DNA of 64,000 nucleotides from Pardosa pseudoannulata (Eukaryota; Arthropoda; Arachnida; Araneae; Lycosidae). This document shows positions 45,686 to 52,869 of the stretch, piece after piece. Under the pieces are notes generated by a model. The model saw only the letters and a program-made list of their open reading frames with translations. It was not told the origin of the DNA and made no database searches. Both the position numbers and the translations under genes were made by a program. The first letter of the stretch is position 1. The number at the start of each line of letters is the position of its first letter. The DNA is taken from the NCBI GenBank assembly GCA_032207245.1, contig CM063506.1:15132033-15196032 (forward strand). Direction: 5' to 3'.

Positions 45686-46149
45686 ACCTGAGATTTTTGT
45701 ATATTTTCGTGTATAACTTTCTCCTCTATTATGTGATAAAAGCATTATAACCATTTCCTAAAATTGACAGATTTAAAACAAATTCAATAATGATGATAAT
45801 AAAAAAAAGCAAACTTCTTTTGTAAAAACTTTTTGTTAAAGTAAAATTATTGTAAGAGTTTCTGTTATGTAATATGTAATGTTAAGTTTAATATGTCTAT
45901 TTCTTATATTTCATTTCAGATTTAATGATTTTGAAATTTTCACCCAGTAAAATAGTTATAAATGAAAATAAAGCTTACTAAATAATGTAAAAAACATTTG
46001 TTGTTTATTTGTGAATTGTATGCTTAAATTAAAATTCTTGTCTAAATTAATGTTGCTTTTTTTCTTTAAGCTCTAATGGAAAATTAGCTTCATGGATGAC
46101 TATTATTGGTTTTATTGTTATGATGATACTGGATGTTGGTCTTGGATGA
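22918..46149 (+). CDS. SLC39A11: Zinc transporter ZIP11 (SLC39A11, gufA-type ZIP)
   Basis: The gene encodes a ZIP-family importer that moves zinc into the cytosol; vertebrate ZIP11 is reported in Golgi and nucleus. Coding exons are 22918-23025, 25327-25365, 27528-27695, 31308-31413, 33572-33724, 37896-37965, 39544-39642, 44469-44627 and 46071-46149. All have GT/AG borders and consistent phases, giving 326 residues, close to the usual 335-342. Membrane helices are clear at about 7-35 and in the exon 3, 5, 6, 7, 8 and 9 products. The family metal motifs are H188-N-I-P-E-G193 and Q224-N-F-P-E-G229. A hydrophilic loop at 106-182 between helices 3 and 4 carries YHNHAQN, a possible metal-binding His pair. 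The protein ends in LDVGLG, as in vertebrate ZIP11. The start is the first in-frame ATG and aligns with the family N-terminus. Confidence 0.96.
23026..25326. other. SLC39A11: ZIP11 intron 1
   Basis: AT-rich intron. The main feature is the direct duplication at about 23794-24490, listed separately. Confidence 0.85.
23794..24490. repeat. Tandem duplication of about 348 bp in ZIP11 intron 1
   Basis: Two direct copies begin at about 23794 and 24142 with ATACCAGAGCTTAG and run in parallel through GGCCTTTCTCAAT, AAGCAGTCATCATTATAT, GACTAAGGGAC and CAATTCACTTGCTTTT to TATACCAGAG. They differ by scattered substitutions and small indels, so the event is recent but not fresh. Confidence 0.92.
25327..25365 (+). 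CDS. SLC39A11: ZIP11 exon 2, 39-base microexon
   Basis: Encodes [13 protein letters not shown], residues 37-49, nearly identical to the vertebrate [11 protein letters not shown] motif. Acceptor CTTTTAG, donor GTAAGT. Its length keeps the frame, so skipping would remove 13 residues without a frameshift. Confidence 0.93.
25366..27527. other. SLC39A11: ZIP11 intron 2
   Basis: AT-rich intron with a CT tract near 26228. The interspersed repeat at 26325-27376 is listed separately. Confidence 0.8.
26325..27376. repeat. Interspersed repeat of family R, long diverged copy
   Basis: It begins ACTAGCAAGTGTGCCCGTGC and ends with a GACAGACACAAATT block and TATATATATAGAT. Internal blocks (ACCTATTTATTATGT, GAAATGCTCGAAAA) are shared with the copies near 34.0, 35.1 and 61.5 kb. 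No coding region survives and the class is unknown to me. Confidence 0.6.
27528..27695 (+). CDS. SLC39A11: ZIP11 exon 3, helices 2 and 3
   Basis: Residues 50-105, with [19 protein letters not shown] and a [13 protein letters not shown] helix. Acceptor TTTATCTAG, donor GTGAGT, phase 0 at both ends. Confidence 0.95.
27696..28041. other. SLC39A11: ZIP11 intron 3, left part
   Basis: AT-rich sequence with no recognised feature up to the TTAA at 28042. Confidence 0.8.
28098..28894 (-). pseudogene. piggyBac-type transposase pseudogene
   Basis: The probable start is ATG at 28894-28892. An acidic N-terminal segment is followed (28729-28409) by the conserved N-terminal piggyBac domain with [13 protein letters not shown] and [13 protein letters not shown]. 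The next piece (28280-28098) has [20 protein letters not shown], whose LDE contains the position of the first catalytic Asp. The middle is deleted or frameshifted, and the C-terminal catalytic residues and Cys-rich domain are absent. It cannot encode an active enzyme. Confidence 0.9.
28997..29118. repeat. Triple subterminal repeat of the piggyBac element
   Basis: Three direct units run as AAAAGTCAATTAATTGAC, AAAAGTCGATTAATCGAC and AAATGTCGATTAATCGAT, each followed by ACYGGTC and the first two by GCRCTGGGGA. The last unit merges with the terminal inverted repeat. Confidence 0.88.
29177..30031. mobile_element. pogo/Tigger-like element with TA ends, interrupted by a SINE
   Basis: The left end CAGTTGAACTTCGATAACTC and the right end (reverse complement CAGTTGAACTTAATAAC) form inverted repeats, flanked by TA at 29175-29176 and 30032-30033. 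CAGTTGAAC-type ends with TA duplications belong to the pogo/Tigger branch of Tc1/mariner. No convincing transposase remains. A SINE (29770-29951) is inserted inside. Confidence 0.8.
29770..29951 (-). mobile_element. Young tRNA-derived SINE with perfect 13-bp target duplication
   Basis: Full-length copy in minus orientation. Read on the minus strand it starts CCGAACGATGGCCGATTGG (box A region), has the exact box B GGTTCGAATCC, and ends in CCAAACCAAACC tails. The direct repeat GAAATGATTCGGG flanks it at 29757-29769 and 29952-29964. It is the least diverged copy here and sits inside the pogo-like element, so it is younger than that element. Confidence 0.95.
30032..31307. other. SLC39A11: ZIP11 intron 3, right part
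   Basis: AT-rich intron with no recognised feature. Confidence 0.8.
31308..31413 (+). CDS. SLC39A11: ZIP11 exon 4, cytosolic loop
   Basis: Residues 106-140 of the hydrophilic loop, with TRRQK and DYHNHAQ. Acceptor TTTTTTTACAG, donor GTAAGT, ends in phase 1. This loop is the least conserved part of the family. Confidence 0.9.
31414..32187. other. SLC39A11: ZIP11 intron 4, left part
   Basis: AT-rich, with an irregular AAT-rich simple repeat near 31488-31525. Nothing else is recognised. Confidence 0.8.
32190..32881. mobile_element. TA-flanked Tc1/mariner-type MITE, 692 bp
   Basis: The ends CAGGGGGATTCA and TGAATCATCCTG form inverted repeats, continued imperfectly (GTGTGACAA against TGTGACAAG). 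They are flanked by TA at 32188-32189 and 32882-32883. Open frames inside show no transposase motif. A truncated SINE is nested in it. Confidence 0.78.
32254..32317 (+). mobile_element. 5'-truncated SINE with 13-bp target duplication
   Basis: Only the 3' third is present, from GTAGGTCCCGGTCT to CCAAACCAAACC. AAAGATAATTCAG flanks it at 32241-32253 and 32318-32330. Truncation at the 5' end with a clean duplication is the signature of LINE-driven target-primed reverse transcription. Confidence 0.92.
33157..33390. mobile_element. TTAA-flanked MITE, copy 1 (234 bp)
   Basis: TTAA at 33153-33156 and 33391-33394 flanks terminal inverted repeats CCCTTTCGTGAGC and CCCTTTCATGAGC. TTAA duplications point to a piggyBac-type transposase, though the ends differ from the 28046 element. 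Copy 2 lies in intron 7 in the opposite orientation. Confidence 0.92.
33572..33724 (+). CDS. SLC39A11: ZIP11 exon 5, loop end and helix 4 start
   Basis: Residues 141-191, ending [17 protein letters not shown]; the HNIPEG metal motif is split across the intron. Acceptor TTTATTTGCAG, donor GTATGG. Confidence 0.95.
33725..34020. other. SLC39A11: ZIP11 intron 5, left part
   Basis: AT-rich with no recognised feature. Confidence 0.8.
34021..34665 (+). repeat. Interspersed repeat of family R, about 645 bp
   Basis: It runs from TAGCCCGTTATATGATGGG to GACAGATAACTTAGGCTATT and matches the reverse complement of 61172-61790 along most of its length, including GAGGCAGGTAAAAAAATGG, TTGGCTGAGAATTATC and ACCGCTTCATAAATTCG. 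No coding frame is present. Confidence 0.85.
34981..35025. repeat. Perfect 19-bp inverted repeat (hairpin)
   Basis: TATTCTATACTAAATTCAT at 34981-34999 is repeated in inverted form at 35007-35025 with a 7-base loop, and weaker pairing extends outward. It lies between two family R copies. Confidence 0.92.
35030..35216 (+). repeat. Interspersed repeat of family R, 3' part only
   Basis: It shares CTCGAAAAGGGGG, GAATTTTGCTAACCCTAA, CCGCTTCATAAATTCG and the terminal CTTAGGCTATTATTATATAGGGG region with the copies at 34021 and 61172. Confidence 0.82.
35217..35850. other. SLC39A11: ZIP11 intron 5, middle part
   Basis: AT-rich with a purine-rich, A-run stretch near 35630-35800. No recognised feature. 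Confidence 0.7.
35860..37145 (+). pseudogene. hAT-type transposase remnant with subterminal repeats
   Basis: A short frame (36671-36892) starting [10 protein letters not shown] is followed after a gap by a clear C-terminal hAT dimerisation region (about 36958-37143). That region contains [20 protein letters not shown] and [10 protein letters not shown] and stops at TAA. Most of the catalytic middle is lost. GATTTAAATCA occurs several times at 35875-35950, a common subterminal motif of such elements. Element borders are not defined, and it cannot be active. Confidence 0.75.
37146..37895. other. SLC39A11: ZIP11 intron 5, right part
   Basis: AT-rich, with a TTTA-repeat tract near 37780-37800. 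No recognised gene. Confidence 0.75.
37896..37965 (+). CDS. SLC39A11: ZIP11 exon 6, rest of HNIPEG helix
   Basis: Residues 192-214, [20 protein letters not shown] then ESA. Acceptor TTGCTTTAG, donor GTAAGT. Confidence 0.95.
38372..38432. repeat. Compound (CA)n(TA)n microsatellite
   Basis: Ten or so CA units lead directly into TA units, the same composition as 22001-22068. Confidence 0.95.
38678..38713. repeat. (TA)n microsatellite
   Basis: About 17 TA units in ZIP11 intron 6. Confidence 0.95.
39544..39642 (+). CDS. SLC39A11: ZIP11 exon 7, QNFPEG helix
   Basis: Residues 215-247 with [20 protein letters not shown], the second metal motif. Acceptor CTTACAG, donor GTAGGT. Confidence 0.95.
39643..41980. 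other. SLC39A11: ZIP11 intron 7, left part
   Basis: AT-rich intron with a (CA)n tract near 41038-41058. The segment 39940-40250 is less AT-rich than its surroundings but shows no feature I can name. Confidence 0.7.
41985..42217. mobile_element. TTAA-flanked MITE, copy 2 (233 bp, inverted)
   Basis: The same element as 33157-33390 in opposite orientation, flanked by TTAA at 41981-41984 and 42218-42221. Shared blocks include CACTCCACGTTT, CCCACCTACA-type and GTCTTGTTATTG-type sequences. No coding capacity. Confidence 0.92.
42222..43372. other. SLC39A11: ZIP11 intron 7, middle part
   Basis: AT-rich with no recognised feature. Confidence 0.75.
43373..43553 (-). mobile_element. Old, diverged tRNA-derived SINE
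   Basis: Recognisable by its GGTTTGGTTTAGAGC tail, a diverged AGGACCTAG-TACTTAAAGC block and CTCCGGTACC. The box B has decayed. No clear target duplication. Confidence 0.75.
43554..44468. other. SLC39A11: ZIP11 intron 7, right part
   Basis: AT-rich with no recognised feature. Confidence 0.75.
44469..44627 (+). CDS. SLC39A11: ZIP11 exon 8, helices 6 and 7
   Basis: Residues 248-300 with [29 protein letters not shown] and DDIIPEARQ. Acceptor TTTCTTTTTAG, donor GTATGT, ending two bases into codon 301. Confidence 0.95.
45029..45094. repeat. Compound (TA)n(GT)n microsatellite
   Basis: About 21 TA units followed by 12 GT units, the reverse-complement arrangement of the (CA)n(TA)n tracts elsewhere. 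Confidence 0.95.
45618..45676. repeat. Compound (CA)n(TA)n microsatellite
   Basis: A few CA units followed by more than 20 TA units. Confidence 0.95.
45920..45949 (+). CDS. SLC39A11: Candidate alternative terminal exon of ZIP11
   Basis: A strong pyrimidine-rich acceptor (TTATATTTCATTTCAG) precedes 45920. Spliced from exon 8 (which ends with CA), it reads in frame as [10 protein letters not shown] and stops at TAA 45947-45949. AATAAA follows 18 bases later (45967-45972) with T/GT-rich sequence downstream. Such a transcript would replace the last 26 residues, including the final membrane helix, with ten hydrophilic ones. The signals are seen; use of this exon is inference. Confidence 0.4.
46071..46149 (+). 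CDS. SLC39A11: ZIP11 exon 9, last helix
   Basis: Residues 301-326, [14 protein letters not shown] through [10 protein letters not shown], stop TGA 46147-46149. Acceptor TTTTCTTTAAG. The NGKLASW motif is shared with vertebrate ZIP11. Confidence 0.95.
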
Positions 46150-46615
46150 AGATGACTTGGGTTTTTATTCAACCAAAGAAACATTTTGTTACTGTTGTAA
46201 ATCATTGTTGTAATTAAAATCAAAACTATAGAAACTTGTTTGACATTTGGTATATGTATTTGTTGAATTCATTTCATTATAAAATACAGATTTGTACTGC
46301 CCTGCCATTCTTTTTCAAAATTTGGCAGAATCCAAGAACAGGTGAACATTCAAAATTCTTTGCAATGTTCACCTAAATTCTTGGTTTGATTTGGTTTGGA
46401 GTGCTACAATCTACTTTTTGCAACATGAGGGCTAATGAGACCGGGACCTACAGCTTAAAGCCAATTCCGAACGGCTACGAACATCCATGCCACTGTGGGA
46501 TTTGAACCCACGAACTCCTGTACCGAAGGCTAGCACCCTAACCAATCGGCCATCGTTCGGCCCCAAATTCTTGACATTTCTAAGAAGTCTTGCAATAAAG
46601 TTAGCTTGGAATGTT
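46150..46615 (+). other. SLC39A11: ZIP11 3' UTR (predicted)
   Basis: ATTAAA at 46213-46218 is an early, weaker polyadenylation signal. A canonical AATAAA is at 46594-46599. If the second is used, the 3' UTR contains a complete antisense-oriented SINE. Confidence 0.5.
46384..46564 (-). mobile_element. tRNA-derived SINE in the ZIP11 3' UTR or just downstream
   Basis: Nearly full-length and little diverged, in minus orientation. AAATTCTTG at 46375-46383 and 46565-46573 is the probable target duplication. Box B reads GGTTCAAATCC on the minus strand, one substitution from consensus. Confidence 0.92.
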
Positions 46616-48430
46616 TTATTTTTAATTAAAATATTCTTTTATTTGTGTTAAAAGAATTTAAATATATTTGCTATTTATTATTATTTTTAGTTAATTATGT
46701 GATTGTGATCTTTCAACTATTATCATGTTAGTCTGTTATTATTATGTTTGGCTTTTTCATTTACTTTTGTAAGATTTCTTACCAGTTTTTTAATAATGCA
46801 CTACAGAGTTATGTTCACAATGATGACTATACATCATAAACATGATTTTGATGTAACTAAATGAAACATAACTTGACAACATTTTAGAAATCACTTCCAA
46901 TAGTTGCAAAGCAAGAATTAATTCCCCCCCCTCTAAATTTAGATTCTGACTAAAATTTATTCATTTTACAATTATTATTTTTTTAAAGTTAAATTCATTC
47001 TTTTAAAAAGGATTATTTTGCTTCTATTCATCCTTTGGTTCTAGTGCTATATGTAGTATGGTGGCATTAAAATATAATACTATTTTCCTATATTACCTAA
47101 CTCATAGTGTTTACTTGTAACTCTGCATTTAGTCAAATGTAGTGTTTGTAATTTGTTTATGTATAAAAGACATGAAGTATAACTTTGTAATGTTTTCCCA
47201 ACTTTTAAAAGTTTTGGAAGCATAATTCATTAATTTCAAGGCTAATCAATTTTGGTTAAGATAGTTTAGTCCAAGGTTCACCAAAGTGGTCCCACCCCTA
47301 TCTTAGTTTTATCCTAATTTTAACCACTATTTTATCCTGCTTCAGTTTCAATGAAACTATTACCTCTTGTTTTTACTTAAGAAATATTTTTATTTTTAAT
47401 GTTTAATGAACATATAAGAAATTTTAGACATAGTTTGGAGTGTGAGAAAATGAATCATTATCAAATAATTGAGTCTTTAAAATGCAGTCTGAAAATTAAA
47501 TTTCTATCCTGTTTAACTTCTAGATACTCTTTCTCACATGCACACACAATATGAGATGCAGATAAATATGTTACTAATGATTTAAGTTTATTCAACGAAT
47601 GCTTTAGTATCATATCTATTACCTTGTGGAATTTGGGGTACGATCAACACTATAATATTATACACTATCTCCGACAACTAGATACATATGGTCACTAGGA
47701 AAAAAAGGATGACACTATAAGCTATAAACTTAACAAATCTTTAATTAGATATGAAGATAAGTGTGCATGAAGGATCTTGCTACAGATAAGACTGCCTGCA
47801 CTACACTAGTGAGGTCACTGTAACAAAGTAGGGTGATTCTTTGACAAGTGAAAGTCAGTTACAGTTGCTGCACTGAGAGTCCAGTTACATTGCGTATCAC
47901 GCATCCATGTTTTCCAATTCAGGCAGGTCAGGAGTTGCAATATGTGGTGATGCAGTTGTTCATAGCTACCACAACCTATTCCTTTGTAACACATCAGAAT
48001 TAAAATAAACATTTTCTCTAACATTGAAATATGGCATTAGTACAATTTTTATTAAACTATCATGTTAGCATGAAGACTTTAACTTAAGCAAGAAGAAAAG
48101 AGGAATGGAAGATGAAATCTTGTATACAGTGAAATTGCTAATGTAGTAATATTTATTATAAATACATCAGGATAAGTCTGGCAATGTTGAGAACATTCTT
48201 GCACTCATTCTTTCCAGTGAAGTTTAGGGATTCTGTTTTATTAGGGGACCATCTTGTATGATAAATAGCTGGAAATGAGTTGTTACTTTTGAATAGCATT
48301 TATTTGACTATTGGCAATGACTGTGGTTTTTTGGAAACATATATTAAAGATATTTTTAAAACACTGCAAATTTATATATATGTCAGGTCTAAAAAGGGGG
48401 TAGTTGGAAATTACGGGAGTTATAAACGAT
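46616..48430. other. Intergenic AT-rich sequence
   Basis: No gene is recognised. A 69-codon frame at 47815-48024 (minus) and a short Pro/Glu-containing alternative frame there look mildly coding-like but are interrupted by stops and match nothing I know. Confidence 0.55.
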
Positions 48431-48434
48431 TTTA

Positions 48435-48704
48435 AAAAGGGAACTCTTTTATAATAATAAAATAAATGAAAAAGACCAACGCTCGCATAAGCTTTTGGGA
48501 TTATCTGGTCAAGCGGAAGCATTTTGGAAGCATTTGATGAGTTTGCAAGCAGATAAGAGTCAGCGCATGGACATAGAGCTGTCAACATCTTTTCCACGTT
48601 TAGCTCTGCCACGAAAAATGAAAATGGCGCAAGTTGCTTTCAAATGGAACTACGATTTAATAAACTTATTATTATCAAGAAAGACTATTTTCCTTTCGGC
48701 TTAA
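48435..48704 (+). other. Unassigned open frame in a GC-balanced patch
   Basis: A stop-free + frame reads KDQRSHKLLGLSGQAEAF and continues with WKHLMSLQADKSQRMDIEL to a TAA at 48702-48704; there is no good ATG. The opposite strand is also open over 109 codons (48612-48283). The patch is much less AT-rich than its surroundings. It could be a stray exon, an exonised repeat or a retrocopy fragment. I recognise no family and cannot decide the strand. Confidence 0.25.
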
Positions 48705-49726
48705 CACTGGATCACGATATATATATATACACATTATAATTCCTAATATTTCTATCAATAGTTTACAAAATTTACAAAAAAAAGTTTTTTAAGAGAATTA
48801 TAATGGTACAAACTAAGTTTTAAAAGTAGAATTGCTGACCAGATTGGAAATATACCTATACTTCTATTATATAATTTATCTATTATAGCCAGTATTACAG
48901 GCAACTTTTTGAAAGAAATCCAAGTGTATATTATGAAAAAAAAATTATTATATTGAGGTGTATTTCAGTTTCTTTCTGAAACTACCTCCAATTAAAGAGG
49001 GATTATTCAACTTTTTTTCAACGACCCTTTCAAATATACTATTTTACAAATAAAATATTTGAAAAGGTTGAAAAAGTAAATTGTAAGTTTTAAGTACTCA
49101 CCAGCTTCTTAATCCCCTTTGTCATATTTCATATTCTTTTCATTTAGTTTATTATTTTCTTTGCATTTTAAAGTGAAATTAGACTTTTAATTTTTGATTA
49201 CTATACGTAAACGCTGGCACGCTTTTCAAATTTGGCACCTTTCAGTTAATTGAGATTTTTGTATGTTTCTTCTTCAAATTTATTGTTAAATTGTTTTCAA
49301 ACTGGGATAACTTTTTTTTTTCTGTTTTTGTGACAATCACAAATAAGCATTTTTTTCCCCTTCAAAGTTGTTTGGTTTCCATCAAAAAGGAATCATTTTT
49401 ATGTTAAATACATACAAAGACATTCAATATCAACTAGATATTCCATAGGATAAGAATAATTATTTCTAAATTAAAAAATTAACAGACTTTCTAATTGCTA
49501 ATATTTCTTGATTTACAGATGTAAGTTATGTTTTTGGAAATTAGGGTTGGGGGGTGGAACCTGACCTGATTGAAAGATTATGTTTAGAACAAAAAATACT
49601 GAGTTTCTAAATAATATGTATTTTTCTTTTATGTTTCCAAGTTCAACATTCACACGAAACGCAGTTACTCAAAAATTTAAAATAACTTTTAGCCAATTGT
49701 TGCTAAAAAAGGTATTTCATTCTGTT
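48705..49726. other. Intergenic AT-rich sequence
   Basis: No gene or recognised repeat is seen. Confidence 0.6.
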
Positions 49727-49740
49727 TAAAGTAGTGTAAA

Positions 49741-49773
49741 ACAGTAGACTGTAGCGCTCCAAACTAAACTAAC
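49741..49773 (+). mobile_element. Extreme 5'-truncated SINE, 33 bp, with 14-bp target duplication
   Basis: Only the last 33 bases of the SINE are present (ACAGTAGACTGTAGCGCTCC plus the tail). TAAAGTAGTGTAAA at 49727-49740 and TAAAGTAATGTAAA at 49774-49787 flank it with one mismatch. Confidence 0.82.
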
Positions 49774-50036
49774 CTAAAGTAATGTAAACATGCTAAGTAC
49801 ATCGTTTTTTTCCCCCAAGTTGTATAAAAGTATTTAGAATGTCGCCATTTCTACAAAAAACTCTAACGAATTCGTATAATACGTCTATTTATTTTTTTTT
49901 TCGGTACCAGTTTTATTTTTCTATTCCTTCATGTTAATAAATTTAGACGCGACTTTTTTTAGTTTCGGGTTTTTGATTAAGAACGATATAAATTTCAGAG
50001 TGTTTTACTTAATGGCACAATCACCCCTGTTACATA

Positions 50037-50055
50037 CATACATATATATATATAT

Positions 50056-50143
<88 letters not shown>

Positions 50144-50156
50144 CATATATATATGA
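50037..50156. repeat. Long irregular TA/CATA dinucleotide tract
   Basis: About 120 bp of TA units with CATA interruptions. The 79-codon open frame across it is low-complexity translation, not a gene. Confidence 0.95.
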
Positions 50157-50640
50157 CACGTCCTGAGTGATTAAGGCATGGAAGACACGTATCAGTTCTT
50201 CTATTAAAACTTCTTTATTGTAATCCTTCTGTCCATGGATACCCCATTTAGATATCCTTTGTTCACATTTTGGTACGACAAGCGTGGAGGATGTTTACCA
50301 CCCCGAGTTTTCGCTCAGAAGTGTCTTTTTTGGCTTTGCTACCTAAACAAATTCCTATTCTCTACTTCCGCGTCAGCTTCTTTACTCTGTATAGTTCCGC
50401 TCGAGGGTGTGTCTTTCTCCTATTACTTTATGGTTAATGAGTTCCAACTATTTTTAATTATAACTTGGTTAAATTTTAACCCCATTTTTAAACCTGACAT
50501 ATATGTTTGTTATTAACATAAATTTTTTTAAACAGTCCAGTACGTCACCTAGAGGGCATGCTGTTTAAAATGTGTTGCGTAAAACTGTTTTAAATTGACT
50601 TTACAAAAAATCAATGAACATGTATTACTTGTTTCCTATT
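50157..50640. other. Intergenic sequence, nothing assigned
   Basis: A 93-codon + frame at 50235-50516 lies in slightly less AT-rich sequence but resembles no protein I know. Confidence 0.5.
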
Positions 50641-50689
50641 TTGTTTTAAATCGAACATCAAATGCATTTAATTTTAGATCATACCTCAT

Positions 50690-51125
50690 TTTCTTCTTTA
50701 TTTTTTAAACATTAAATGCAGTCAATAATTTTGAACCACCTTTTATGAAGATTTTTAAAAATGACCTATAATCTTAAATTAGTTTTACAAATTTTGATTT
50801 TTATACATGTATGTATTTTTAAATTTGTTATACAATTTTTCATTTTTATGTATCTCATATTCTATTTTTTATTTCAAACAACAAAAGCGCTCTATAATGT
50901 TGGACCACCCTGTAATAAGATTTTTAAAAACGTTATGCTTATATTTTTAGATTAGTTTTACAATTTTTTAATTTTAATTTACAATATTTTATTTTCTTTA
51001 TTTTTTTTTTATTCAGACATCAAATGCGGTCTATAATTTTGAATCACCTTGTAGTAAGATTTATAAAAATATCATCTATGTATTTTAAAATTAGTTTTAC
51101 ATTTTTTAATTTTTATGTACCTGAT
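50690..51125. repeat. Degenerate tandem repeat, three units
   Basis: Units are anchored by diverged CACCTTTTATGAAGATTTTT (near 50740), CACCCTGTAATAAGATTTTT (50907) and CACCTTGTAGTAAGATTTAT (51046), each followed by an AATTAGTTTTACA-type block. Spacing is about 170 and 140 bp. A lone fourth anchor occurs at 52867. Confidence 0.7.
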
Positions 51126-51271
51126 ATCCTTCCAAACTCCAGTGCTCCCCCTTTTTTAAACCAGTGTAACAATAAGTTACATTCGGTTCAGCTTTTTTTT
51201 TTTACCTCTTCCTGTGAGACATCGTCAAAGACATACAGAATTAGAAGAAGAATTATTTAATTTACCCTTGT

Positions 51272-51648
51272 CCAGAGCCGTGGTAGCTTAGTTGGCAAAA
51301 GTAACGATATCGTAAATAGAAGGTTGCGGGTCCGTAACTTGAGCCGGCGTAAGATCCGTCGTGTTCGTTGAAGGTGATTGGGGCACGTAAAATAGGTTCG
51401 TGGTCACAGGTTCTCCAAGTTCTCAAACAATACCTCTAGGGCGGCAGGAAAAGCCTATGGTTCTTCAGATTGGTCTCTGGTTTTGTTCAAGTGGCGTCAG
51501 AGACAACAGCAACAAATATTCTCTTTTATTAATATTATGTCCTCCTTTTCATTGGAAAAAAATGTTGGCCATATTATTATTACTGTACAGATGTAGTTTC
51601 CTACGATGGTCAGCACGTGCATATACAGTTGTGGAATAAATTTCCAAG
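51272..51648 (+). repeat. Second tRNA-derived repeat (different SINE family)
   Basis: TAGCTTAGTTGG at 51284-51295 is an exact pol III box A, and a degraded box B (GCGGGTCCGTAAC) follows about 40 bp later at tRNA-like spacing. The downstream body is GC-balanced and unlike the main SINE. Only one copy is seen in this window. The 3' border is approximate. Confidence 0.55.
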
Positions 51649-51654
51649 AATTTA

Positions 51655-52590
51655 GGTGTAGCTGTTGACTTCAAGTTTTAGTGGGGACCCCTGCGAAGCT
51701 GTTATAGCTCACGGAGTGACACAAGTGTAACGGCCAAGCCCAGGCAGGGATGCAGCCTTGAGATATGGGGGCAGGGGCTAAGCAGTAATGTCAACTTTCA
51801 CCAAAAAAAACCCATTTTAATGAGCCCACTTGCACACCCGAAGGGAAAGCAGATGTGGGAAAATTTCACCAACAAGTGATTGGGGAAAGAGAAGAAAAGG
51901 GGCGATGAACCGAAATGTAAAGTTGTGGAAAAAAAGTTGGAAAGGGAGTCGATGTCGGGATTCAAGAGTTGCTGGACATCGAGATCCTGTGAACAAGCCA
52001 GAGATCCCGGGACAGCAATCTATTCCCGAACCCGAATGCGTATTATCGGCACGCCAGCATAGACGTCCAGCAAAATAACGGCCGCTACGCCAGTACCGAC
52101 GTCCTTTATGCTCGCACCGACGTCCAGCCCCAGCTTGCTCCTTTGTAATTACTGGAGGTAAACAGATTTATCATATTCATGATCGTTACTTGGGTCTCAG
52201 TTATCAATGCAATATTTTGATTAAGGAATAACGTATAAAAAAGAAAATTGTAATGATTATTGTATATTGATGAATATAAAAGCCAAATAATTGCTGGTTA
52301 TGTCACATATTAATCAAGTAATGTATTAATTTGTAAATAGTGTACATAATAAATGTTTTAGTTCAAATATAAGGTATTATATTTTTACTGTGTTTCCCCT
52401 TTGAGATCGAACATTGGTGTTTGTGTTGTAAGTACATTACAATAATTACAATCGTACCGTGGCTTTTGAGAGTCGTACATGTGCCTATTTTTTGGGTTTC
52501 AATTTCTGTTTGAGCCGCTACATTTTTTTAAAAAAATATACAAGGGTTCATTCAACCAGCATATAGTCCTAAAGCTGATTTCGCTCTTCA
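51655..52590. other. GC-richer unassigned block followed by AT-rich flank
   Basis: From 51655 to 52150 the sequence is clearly GC-richer than its surroundings. It holds two overlapping basic frames (51830-52078 and 51880-52062) in different phases, neither recognisable. It may be part of an old retroelement. The rest to 52590 is ordinary AT-rich sequence. Confidence 0.35.
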
Positions 52591-52596
52591 GTGTCG

Positions 52597-52758
52597 GTTG
52601 GGTTTGGAGCGCTACTGTCTACTGTTTGCAACACGAGGGCTAATGAGATCAGGACCTATTGCTTAAAGCCGATTCCGAACGGCTACGAACATCCATGCCA
52701 CTGTGAGATTCGAAACCACGAACTCCTGTTCCGAAGGCCAGCACCCAAACCGTTCGGC
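52597..52758 (-). mobile_element. tRNA-derived SINE
   Basis: Nearly full-length, slightly 5'-shortened copy in minus orientation. CTTCAGTGTCG at 52586-52596 and CTTCAGTATCG at 52759-52769 form the target duplication with one mismatch. Confidence 0.9.
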
Positions 52759-52802
52759 CTTCAGTATCGAAGTTTGCACCTCTTTCTGGTTTGGATGGTC
52801 TT

Positions 52803-52868
52803 AGTTATTCGGAATCGGCTTATTAAAAGTCTTAGTCTCATTAGCTTTCGTGTGGCAAAAAGAAGACC
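52803..52868 (+). repeat. Diverged SINE 3' fragment
   Basis: TTCGGAATCGGCTT, TCTCATTAGCTTTCGTGT and GCAAAAAG-AGACC follow the SINE order on the + strand, with small indels. It is an old truncated copy immediately before the lone CACCCTGTAATAAGATT anchor. Confidence 0.7.
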
Positions 52869-52869
52869 A

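Larger units (their letters stand above)
44628..46070. other. SLC39A11: ZIP11 intron 8 with two long dinucleotide tracts
   Basis: Contains a (TA)n(TG)n tract at 45029-45094 and a (CA)n(TA)n tract at 45618-45676. The stretch 45170-45560 between them is less AT-rich and has an AATAAAG, but no assignable feature. A possible alternative last exon lies at 45920-45949. Confidence 0.75.

Noticed and set aside
49931..50170. 79-codon frame rich in Tyr and Ile
   Set aside because: It is a translation of the TA/CATA microsatellite.
51727..52480. Possible solo LTR starting TGTAACGGCC
   Set aside because: The 5' end looks LTR-like, but no matching CA end with a 4-6 bp target duplication was found.
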